Source: Imbricaverruca yamaguchii (taxonomy: Eukaryota > Arthropoda > Thecostraca > Neoverrucidae). Taken from it: DNA of 64,000 nucleotides. The stretch covers positions 95,001 to 159,000 of the forward strand of contig JAOTOL010001549.1 in assembly GCA_034440575.1 (NCBI GenBank), written 5' to 3'. The translations under genes were made by a program, and so were the position numbers. The first letter of the stretch is position 1. Each line of letters starts with the position of its first letter. The notes below the pieces were generated by a model. That model saw only the letters and a list, made by a program, of their open reading frames with translations. It did not search any database and was not told the DNA's origin. Positions 50,078 to 62,000 of the stretch are shown one piece after another.

Positions 50078-53000
50078 GATAGACAAATAGACAGACGGAT
50101 GGATAGCGTGTGTCATGGAATTCAGTGGCGCTTGTGTTCACGTACAGGAAGTCGAAGTTATTGGGCTTGCTACTGAGATTGGTCTGTTGTTCGGCGGCGT
50201 GGTTTTGACAGGCTTGGATCTCGTCCACGACCAGCTGAACTTGTCGCAGCTTCTCCATGTTGATCAGACCACCCACACCGAGCGGCGAGTAGAAATTATC
50301 GCAGCTGGGCTCCGGCATCACCTGATGATGGGACATAATTTGCTCCAGCGTGTTTATGGCGAAACAGGAACCGAATATGGATTTAATCACTAATCATCAT
50401 CTGCCTTGTGCATGTTTCTCGCCGTCTTATCAACATGGTTTACCACACGCTCGGCATCGTGTCTCTCATTAAGATGGAACTGCAAGATAAAATACAGCGA
50501 GTTATGAAGCACACAATAAATCCAAGCGTCCTCGATCTTTTTGTTTTACTTTCAGTCAGCCAGTAGAAGTACTTTGCCAAGTTTTCAAGACTCAAAATAT
50601 CCCGAAACGGCACATACCCAGGAGTTCAATCAAGCCGTACACCGCATGTATTTAGAATATAACCGTAAACCCGCGAATAGCTACGGTTCATACGACTTCA
50701 TAGATACATCAGCTGACACCGCAATGTGCTTGGCTAGCAGGCAAGATTCGGTAATGTCTTCACAATTCCCACGAAGCGTGATACACAATGGCCTGCAAAA
50801 ACTTGCAACGGTTATCTTCCTAGCTTTCAAGGTAAGCATGTTCTATAAATCGGAATTAAAACCTGACAAAAAGCATAGAACACAGTGCTTTGTCTAGCAT
50901 AGGCAGCCATCAGTCCGTCGGACCCAATGACTTCAGCTGCCCTTGAGAATATACCATTCGTGAGACGGCGAAGCTGCGAATATCAAGGCATGAAATTTGA
51001 GTCATCGGGGCACAGTAGCCGCGATGAAATAGGCAAGACCAATTGATTAATTTTGCCAAGATAATTGCTTGGCATATGTATGTCTCCTTTTGCTATGAGC
51101 ACGAGCGAGAGCGCAGCCCGAATGAGACTTCTCCCGGATACTTAGGCAAAGGTTTATTTGAGAAACCCAGGCGACTTTCACACGCTCGAAATGGTAACCA
51201 TTTTTATGCGTTTCACGTTCTGATTTCTCCCTCTGAGTCACATGATCTCGTTAAATTCTGATTGTTGCCACTCATTATCCCAATATTCATCACCAAGTAT
51301 TCGGAACATCTGTTCAAAGAAAGAGGCTCTCAGTGGTAGTTCCACTCGCGGGCAACTTGTTACCACGTTTCAGGTTGCAACGAAGCATTTCAAATTCAAA
51401 TTTTCCCATCCCAAGCCAGACCTGCTCTTTCGCCGGATTTTCCAACCGTCAACACGACACTATCCCGAAGCACTCCCAATCTGTGTTCAAAGAAACAAGC
51501 TAGCGGAGCCGTTCCCGCGCGTCGGCAGCTTATCACCAAGTATGGCAGCTGGCACTGGCTATCCGTTCCAGGGTGGGGGAGGTGGTCAAAGTGCTAGGCT
51601 TGCTCGTTTGACAAAGTCCCGGGGTTTCGAGCTTAGTCCCACAAAGAACCTTAACTAATGCAGCTTGGCGACGATGACATTTCCAAAATCGCCGTAGTTC
51701 GGCGTGTATGCTTGACGGCAAGTGGCTATGCGAACACTCAAGGCAATGTTATGCATGGAAGCAAGGAAATTTGACTGTTCTGCGCTTTTAACACTTTCCC
51801 TTGCTCGAGTTGCGCTGCGCTCCTGTGGACGCCTTATACTGGCGGCACACCATTCGTTTCGGTCAGGCACGGCCTGTCCAGACGTTATATCGGATTCAGT
51901 TTGGTTGCGAACGAGATGACACAAGATCCGCATCCCCGTAATGATGGTTGGCCTTCACGTGGCTGAAGCGCATGTAGACGTTCGTGACAAAATGGATATG
52001 GACATCGCAAAATCAGCAGAGAAAGAATGACGTGGCGTAAGAGAGCTGAACTATACTGATCTGACTCAACCATAGTAGTGCCATCTGACTGGCCTTGATT
52101 GGCGGAGCTGGCTGGATTGGCGTGACCCGATCTGACCCGACTCACCTCGACTGGTGTCTCCCTGACAACCGCCAGACTGGGGCAGCGGACCAGGATCCCA
52201 TGCAGACGGCGCAGAGTGACGCCGAAAAACGGCACAACCTGGCAAACGAGACATTTCAGACACGTCAGGCAGCCACAGGTCCTCCTGAAACCGCATGACG
52301 GACTCCCTCAGTGATTTCATGACTTAAAATGGGGCCTATAGGGGCATAGCTGATTACATTAGCATTGGTCACCTCAAACCAGCGAGTTATCTTTGACTTC
52401 TCAGCGCTTCTGGTTGTTCGTTTGGAAGCACTTGCTTGTTGGAAACACCTCAGAAGCATAGTGGAAAGAGACCAGGTCTGAAACGATCCATATTGCACGC
52501 CACATATTGCATGTCACATATTGCGCGACATCGTCCCTGGGAGGAATAAAGAACTGATGGAACTCCCATGGTCGTTGGCACGTGCACACCTCAACCAAAC
52601 ATCGATCGACACGCGAATAAATCATCGGAAACGCACCCAAAAGACGCATCAACAGCACATGGTCGTGCTGCAAAACAGTCCCGACATTATGCTGAGCCTT
52701 ACCTACCTTGCACTGCTTCATCGCCAGAGCTCGCTGCAGCGCTGCTGTGTAATGTGGATTGATGACGTCATTGGACTTCGGTGTTACATCATACTCCAGA
52801 ACAGAGAAGAGGAAGTCCAACACCGGGATGTCTTCCTTATCTGCCAGTGAAGCCCAGAAAGGCCGCAGTTTCTCAGAGCTGTGAATGAAAATGAGACGGG
52901 TTACTACGATGTACTTCGCATATCATATCCATGCAGGACTAGCAGAATTTAATCATGCATGAACTACGGGCCAGCGACCTTAATAATTCGAATCCCTTAA

Positions 53001-56000
53001 GGGAAGACAACGGTGAGACGTGCTTCCTGTCCAGCAAAAATACTGCACGTGACTCATCAAGACTACTGTTCTATAATACGGTCCCAGTTAGTGCATCCAT
53101 TCGGTGCACAATAAGCCGCACTCGCACATCGCTTGAAATAGCTTGTTGTAGAGGTATCACTCACTGTTCATTACCAAGAGGTCATGAAGTGTCCGGTCGC
53201 GTAACTTCAGTACATTTTAGCTTGGCTACTGCCAAAGCGCAAGGCCAGTAGTTGGCTTTTAATTCCGTAAGAAGTAGTGTTGCAAGAGCTACATTAATGA
53301 CAAACGAATGGTAAATAAGTAGGTAATAAGGATCAAAGAACTCCAATTGACAACAATCTGACACATATTTGAACTCCACATATAATGCCAATATGTTATG
53401 CTGTTGATTCTGGTTCATACGCGAATGTTCCTGTTGTTGTGTAGTCGCATGTACAAATGTTTATGCAATGCGTATCCATACTGCATATTGTGTTACGGAA
53501 ACGTCAACTCGTGTGACAAAGATATATACATGTATCAGAGCTCTTGGCGAATATTGAGCGCTTTGATTACATACAACATTGGTAAACGTGGGTGACCATG
53601 CGCACTAGTTTTCAGATTGCAGACGTTGGCACTGCAAATGTTCGCGCATACAAATTCTGGTCGCGTGCATGCTTCACATATCGAGCTTTTTGCGCATGCA
53701 CATATTTGCGCTTCTAAACATTCCACGAACATCTGGGTGCGATGCATAGGTGAGTCTCGTATGCGAGAAATGTGTACAGGAAAGTTTCGCATACTAACCC
53801 CTGCGTGTGCCTACAACATTGGTAAGACTTTGTCATATAAAAACAAGCTGCGGCATCGGAGCAGACAAGACCATTTGCGTGACAGAACAATCGATACCAG
53901 CATGATCATTGAGAAATACACCCGGGTGGCAGCCGAATGCGATGAGAGCAAAACTGCAGATTAGCATTGGCGCGTGATACAACTCCAAGATCAGGTTTAA
54001 ATGGACATCTGCGATTTAAATATTATTACTGTCAGCATTGGCTATTTAATTAGTAATATTTGATGCATTTGTAAGTGCAATTGCTTGCCAGTAGCAAACA
54101 TTTCTATCACACTCATGAACAATTATGTTGCCATTCAAAAACACAGACACACACATATGTGTGCTAACATGCTTGTTAAATACCATGTTCGTTTTGATTC
54201 GACATACAAATTTATCAACGTTCTCTTTCTTCAAAGCTTCACTTGAAACGTTTGCTCTGGAATCCCAGTTCTAGCTACACGATGCATTTATTTGACAGCA
54301 CGGACGGGTCCCGTGCGGCGTGGCAGGTCGAAGTCACGTGCGGGCGGGGCGGGACGGGCGGGGCGAGACGGGCGGGGCGAGACGGGCGGGGCGAGACGGG
54401 CCGCGGCCAGCACGTACCGAAGACCAGCCACCAGCTGGGCGGCGCCGTGGAAGTTGCCCAGGTTCCAGCAGGTCTGTGCGGCCCGTAGCAGACACGACAG
54501 CACGCCGCGGCGGTCGTCGTCCGTGGGCTGGCTGACCACCAGGTGGGTCACCCAGCAGCGCACCTGTCGGGTCGCCAGGTCACCGGTCACGTGGGTCACC
54601 CAGTGGCGGGTCTGCCGCGCGGGTAGGCTACGGCCAGCAGGAGAACTGTCGGACCGACAGGTCACGGGTCACGTGGGTTACCGAGCAGTGGACCTGTCGG
54701 ATGGGCCGGGTGCGTGTTACGTAGGTCTCACAGCAGCGGACCTGTCGGATGGGCCGGGTGCGTGTTACGTAGGTCTCCCAGCAGCGGACCTGTCGGATGG
54801 ACCGGGTGCGTATTACGTAGGTCTCCCGGCAGCGTACTTGTCGGATGGGCTGGGTGCGTGTTACGTAGGTCTCCCAGCAGCAGACCTGTCGGATGGACAG
54901 ATCACGGATCATGTGGGATGCACAACGACGCGCTTGTCGAATGGGCATATCGCGGGTCACGCAGGTCACCCAGCGGCCAATCCGTCGGAAGGCCAGATCA
55001 CGGATCTTGTCAGTAGAAGACTAGTGCACCCACCAGAAGGGCCGGGTCACAGGTCACGTTGACCATATGAATGTGAGCGTTCCAGAAGTATGGCTCGATG
55101 TTTATTTTGGAATCTCGGATTCGGGAAGAATATTTTTTAGACCATCAGATTTGAAAATGTGGATTTTCTCGTCACTTTTCATCTTAGAAGACCCTTTTGG
55201 AAGGGCCGGGCTTCGGGCATCTAATTTGGATGTATAATTTGGAAATGAGATGAATAATAAGAGGACCTAAAGAAATAATATAGCGTGAGATGCATGCCCA
55301 GTTTGCTTGCATTACAAGACAGCACACTTTTGGGAATGAAAGTTCAGGTGTTTTGCCTTTTTATCAAAGGCAAAATAATTCGCATCATCTCAATGGGAAC
55401 ATTACCGCCCCTTAACTCACGTTCAACCTGATAGCAAGAACATGGAAATTATAATTGCTGGACTGGAAAATGCTCCGGGTGACAAAAATGACAACATTGT
55501 TCTTTCAACCTAAGCCAGAAGGACATGATCACAAATCATGCAAATCACTCAGCAGTGAATCTGTGAGCATCGATGGACATTGGTCGCGTGGGTTACTCAG
55601 AAGTAATACCATGCAAGTTGGATAGCACGGAGGTCGCGTTGACTGCGCATGTTAGAAACCCAGCCACGCATTTGGTGCGAAGTAGGTCAGGTAAGTCACT
55701 CTGCACCGAAATTGATGCCCAAACGGAGTCGCAGAATATGGTTACTTATACAATAACGATAAGAGAATGTGACCTGAGCAGGCATTCAGCTGTGCACGGA
55801 GATGGAACGTTGCTCGTCGCTGGTGCCCAGGTATATCCGCGGCCAACTTTACCCCCACCCCCACCCCGACTCAAATCGACCTTCAGATTTCGGACACTTC
55901 ACATTCAGACTGGAATTCCCTTTTTCTAAAAAGTGGTAAAAGCGCATACTTGGAGAAAGCAAACATCGGTGGATTTCACGTCTTTCGTTACCTTTTACTT

Positions 56001-59000
56001 TTAATAAATTGGATATCTGTCTGCAAAAGTTCGCAAGTAAAGCCGCAAGACTAGTAGTACTGGACTTATCGCATTAACTTCTGTTCACCTAACCTGAAAG
56101 CACGCATATCTTACTTGACTACATATATTGATTTCAAAAAGGGAGAAAGGGTATTGGTACATCACGTATTGCGTTTTCTGGTGATATTTACAACGCCTTT
56201 TGCCGCAAATTACACTGGTGAAGGATTTTTTAAATGTGTTGAAGGATAATAGACGCTCACAACGGACTTCCGGACGCGTACCGAAATCACCGCCCAACTA
56301 TACTTAACATAGTGGTAGTGGTGCAGAAAAAAGCAGAGCTGGTGCGGATACCATGAGCCAGCCAAGTACGAGTACGTCATGGTACGAGTAGTCAAAATGT
56401 CTTATCTGTTAGATCTACTAACAAATATACTCTACTTGTCAATGGCGACTCCACACTCAGAAATGCCAGTCGCGACGACTGCTTTGCAGTTACAGGTGAG
56501 AATTAAATGCCTCGATTGCACCTAGTCTGTTTGTCGACTATTCAGATTACGCGTTCGATGGAAAACTTTTGCAACATTTTGAATCAAACCCATCAGTAGT
56601 TCCAAGCTCATAATTTCTTGCATATAATTTCCGCGTAGCCATTTACACTATGTTAACACTAGCACGTCCGGCGGTCTTCGCCAACTTCGCATGTCCGGGG
56701 GGGCAGATGTCTGCCCCATAAGATCTCTAGAACTATGGTAGCTAGCGACAAACCGAAAACGGTGTTAGATAGCGGGTGACAAACTCTATCGAATGTATTT
56801 CGGTCATTTTTTTTCGCTCAGGTCAATATTCAGACCACTGGGCCACCATAGGTCAAATTCGACCAGATCGGGTGGGACTCTCACATATTGACACATATCT
56901 CAGGACCTGTAACAGATTGAGGCAAACGGCGAACGCTATTCGATAGTCCTTGAAATGTGCTATCGACGATAGGCGGTGTGATTTAAGGTCAGGTCAACCG
57001 AAACTATGACCTCAGGTCAAGGTCATGAAGTAGCCTAGGGAGGACATGTAATGCATCAATTGACACGTCTTGGTGATACACGCACAAGTACGGCAATTTC
57101 AGCATTCTAGCTCAATGCAATGCGATATAATGCGCAGAAATGTGTAATAATCTCAGGTGACCTCAGATGACCTTGATGAGGTCACTGAACAAAAATGTTG
57201 AAACATTTGTATATTTTACCATAGCCCTATAATGGGGAAGCCATGGCCGCGACCTGACCTAAGTTCAATGCACGAAAAAACGATATACACATTATGATCC
57301 CCGATGAGATCATGAAGTGTTATAAGTTTGAAATCAATCGACCAATTATTGTGGAAGTTATGCCACCTAGAACTCCGAGTGTAGTTGGGTCACTTCGCCT
57401 GACCTGGTGACCTGAGGAAAAACCACAGGGGGCAGATATCGGCCCCCGGACGTGCGCGTGCTAAGTATCGTCACCCACCCGAAAAGCTGATTGCTGTGAC
57501 TGACTCCACAATTTCGGAATCTCCGACATGCATAAATGGTATAGCTCATGCAGCCATAGCCGATAAGATACCTGGGGTTTTCAGTGGCGATGCTCAATTG
57601 GTCATATATAGTCGGTACTAGCTCAATCGGTCATAGCACCGGCCTACATTGGTCTCTCCCGTCCTGGTAACATGCAAGTCGAGTCACTTCGCTCGCTCGC
57701 ATAGCCCTCGACTCGGAGAGTCAGTTGAAGACTGGCTCGGCTTGATGGGCCGAGGACGCGGCACTCAGTGGCCGCATTGGTGTATTGACAGCAACTTAAG
57801 CTATCTGTCAAAATCATGCCGTTGAGCTGAAACTCCCACATCGGCAGAAATAGCCAGGGCTCATCCAACAAGTTCTACTTAGCATAGGATCCTAGTTCAT
57901 GAAGCCATCAGAGCAAGGAGTAGGCCAAATTTTCTGTTACAAACGAAAAACGAACGTTCGTAGTGTTCAGAAAAAAGCTGGATGTACCGAGCATCTCCAA
58001 CTAGATAAGAAGTTCCGCCAATGGCTGTGCACTGATGAGATCGCGCTGCGTCCAAGGATGTGCTCAAACGTCGTTTCTGGGTTGTGCGCTCCTGCCTTCC
58101 CAAACGTCAATCAGACCAGCATATGCGATCAAAGGTACATCGAACATCGGAATACTGAATCCGCAATCACTGTACACCAATCCACTTATCCCCTGAGTAG
58201 GGCTTCGTGTCCACGAAACAACTGGCGTCGAGCGCTCAGAAGCTCGCCACTGAAGTCCTTCTCACAACTAACCGCGACTTCCATCAGACCTGCTTGACAA
58301 TCTACGAGAACACCGCATTGGATGCACGCCTCTCACCAGGCCATTAATTATGCACGGGCCGCCATTCTCGGCGGCGGTCCCGGAGGCCCGCTGCTCGCTG
58401 TCGCACGCGGCCGACTCGGGCCGGCACTTCCGAGCGGAACGGCCGACAGGTCGGCGCGCCACAACGGCCGCCGACCCGCACCGTATGCGCCGAATTAGTG
58501 ACGATCCGGAAATGTACGGCCAGTCGTTGGGCGCCGGTCATAGTCGGCCAGCGGCCGGCACGCGACACTTGCGAGTGGCGCCGCCCGCTGACGTACGCAG
58601 ACGTCGGCGGACGCGGCACGGCGCCCGACCCGCTGAATTGTGCTGCCGCCCGGCCCGGTGCCTGCAGACTTCGGCTGCATTTAGCGGGTAACTTTGCCCG
58701 GCTGCGTGACGGTCGGCAGAGCAGCTGGGCGGCCACCGCTGACCCCAGACGGCCGCAGCGGCCGGCCGAGAACTGGCCGACAGCTGAGACAGCTGCCGGC
58801 AAACAGCTGACAACTGCTGCTGTCAGCCAGCTGCAGCAGCTGCCGGCAGACAGCTGACGCAACTGCCACAAGGCGACTTGGAGAGCAACACCCATTCCCT
58901 GGGAAAAAGCATGTACTGGAACGGATTACAATGAAAATGCCATGCACATGTATTATATTCCAGTACCTGTTATGCACATACAATGACACGTATATAACAG

Positions 59001-62000
59001 GTACTGGAATAGAGTGTGTTAACCGGCAATAGGTGCGCGTATTATGAGCGTCTAAAGGTCGTAATGTCATCCGTTGTACGTACGTGCAAATATATTAGAT
59101 TATGGATAGAAAATGTATCGTGGTAGTGGCAGAGATATGCGGCAGCAGCTTGGCAGTGGACGGACGGGAGGGGCAGTGAAGAAGAGCTTGATACGAGTAA
59201 GTATGCAGTGCAGCCTGGAACAGCGGTCATGAATAAAAAGTCGATTTCTATGACAATTCAGATAAATCCTTCAAGTCGATGTGGCCGTTGTAAGATGGCA
59301 CTCACACGATCCGATGGCAAGCGTACTGAACACTACATGTGGAACATCCGTCATGTACGTCCTTGGGCCGATGTCCACGGCGCAATGGCCGGTTGTGCTT
59401 CTGCGCTGAGGAGCACGCGTCGCGCCTCTCTCACTCTTTCACACAGTGTCACCAGTAACAGACAGATGGACATTGACAGTACTGTGTGCACAAGAGGACA
59501 CATGGCATAATTGATTCAGCCCCGACAAGACAAGTGCAAATGATGCATGGATACTTGGCTGGAATTGATTTACCATATAAAGTAAGCTGATAGGCGGAGA
59601 AGCCCACCTGCGAGCCGTCCTCCTATGGATCAACGTTCCAGATCAGAGGAAATGAGAGGCCAGAAGGGTCTACATGGTGAGGAAAATTAATGTTCCTGTG
59701 CACAGTTTATGTTGGTTATTTTCTAACTGCGAAAGGCAGGAATGAAATACACACTTCTAAGGAATGAGCTCAAAATCGATTTTTTTAAACAACAAAAACC
59801 GGCTAGCAGAGGCGCAGATGTGCTTCCAGCCTGGTATGCAAATGAGTGCACTACGTTAGCTGGCATTGCGGATCGTTAGAAGTCTGGTGCCGGATAGTAA
59901 AGGCAAATACTGCCCGGTGATTAGTCCACCTCTGTTCTCTGTATGTAGGTTGTGCACTTTTTCGGAGGATGCGACGACGGGCATGGCATGCCGCAAGCCA
60001 CGGGACTGAAAGGGTAGTGCCGGCTAGGGTACACAGACGACCATGAGACGTCCCCAACGTGGTAGAAACCTGTGCTCGCCCGTTGGATACGTAAGGCTGG
60101 TCGCATGTTTTCAGCGAATAAGGCTCGAAAGAGCATCTACTCTTATAAGGCTAGGTAGATCGGTCATGGCCGCCAGAGCACTTATATAGGCCGTCGCAGT
60201 CAGTAAATGAGCCCCATTAAGGCCTTATACACTATACAGGCGAGGAACGCAACCAATAATGGCGAAACCAATGGTAAATATAACAATGGTTAGCTGATAT
60301 GTGTGTTTGTGTACCGCTGGGGAGTTGCGGGAGCCAAATTGGGAAACCAGCAATTTATTAACGAATATAAAGAGAATAAATGAGACGGGCAAATGTGAGC
60401 CAATGAGGAGAATGGTTGAATGTTGGGTAACTTTAAGGACCAGCCGAAGCGGCAATGGTCTCGACAGAGGCAAATAATTCGTGAGCTACCATTGCACAAA
60501 ATTATAACCATCTTGCACGAAAAAGCCTCAACTGGGGGCAAACCATTCAAACCGACGATGATAAATATTCATTAATTTCTCAAGTATGTTATGATCATAC
60601 TGATTGAGCGAGTTTCCCTAATTTGTCTGTGTGGTGATCCCAAAACTTTGAGCTCGCCCAACATCAAAACATGTGTAACGGTGGGCAGTTCACACACCAC
60701 GAAACCGGCTGGGGCTGGGGAATGGGTGGTGGAGGTAGTGTGGGACCAAACACAACACGCACACACTGACGCCTAAAAGCAAAGGAGAAATTCAGTCCAG
60801 TTTCGGTCTTAGTTTTCTTTTACGCAACACGAAAGAAACTGCACCCACAGCACCCCATACATCCCACACTTCGCCAAAGGCAGAGACCCCATACATACCT
60901 CATGCTTACGTACATAGCCTAACGTCGCTCGATTTACCCACCAAATCAAAACCTATTTCGGATTAGTCTCTTTACGTTGCACGCAACCAAAACAGCTCCG
61001 GCCGCGCTACCTTTATATACATATTTTATATGCTCTGGTAAATGAACTATGCAAGCAAAACACAGTAAGTTAAGCCACGATAGATGCATTTCACAAGGAT
61101 TCCAAGGATCACAATCAGAGTACGCCCTTGTACACACTACCCATTTCGATTCAACAGATGAAAGCGTTCTGCTCCCTGGTCAACACCGTCCACTTCCTGT
61201 TCTATCACCCCGACAGTGGAATTAATATTAACAGAAGGTAGACTTTTGCGACTTCGGCAGACAAACACAGCAGCGTCATCCATCGCACAGCTTATTACAG
61301 CTTTTCACGCCCGACATAATTAATTGGTGAAATTATAGTAGCCGCACAGGGCAAACAGCTGCGCGTTCTCACCTCGTTAAACCTCTGCAGAAGATCTTGG
61401 ATATCATTCTGGTGCAGCACTTCGGACCCGGTCAGGTCACACGTCGTGTAGCGGATGTATGCGATTGCTGATACCTGTTGATCAGCGTGTCAATGTTGCC
61501 TCTACGCCGTCAGGGCAACGCCGGGCACAGGCCCACAACAACCACAAACTTCAGGCACATTACACTACAGGTCAGAGAAACAATATTGCTGGGGGATGGG
61601 GAACGGACTTATCATTGCATTCAGCGACAGCCAACGCAGCCCCGGCCGAGTCTTCCGCAGGAGAAATCATTGCAGGAATCACATCTCGTAAACTTTCTTC
61701 CCTCGCCTCTCTCAGTGTCCGTCTCTCTCTCTCTGTCTTTTTTCTCTCACTCTCTGTATGATGTCACGCGCTACGATAATTTACACTTTGAGTAGATTTA
61801 CTTGCTTTGCAATAGCCTGGATAAAATTAATGCGAGCTCACACACATTAAGTGGAGTTACCTATTTCTCAATAGCTAGGATACAATGGATTGAAGCTTCC
61901 ACACCTTGAGTAGAATTATCTGCTTCGTGACAGCCAGGACATAAGGGATAGAAGTGAGTCTCCAGTACTTTTAATGATGATGACCATCAGAAGTCGGATG

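Noticed and set aside
49811..50176. Tyr/Ile-rich open frames
   Set aside because: Translation of TA-rich microsatellite; the true coding part nearby is exon PE6 on the minus strand.
51655..51933. Possible extra RasGEF exon (segment [17 protein letters not shown]) between PE5 and PE6
   Set aside because: PE5 and PE6 join directly in phase 0, and this block has no good acceptor or donor in matching phase.
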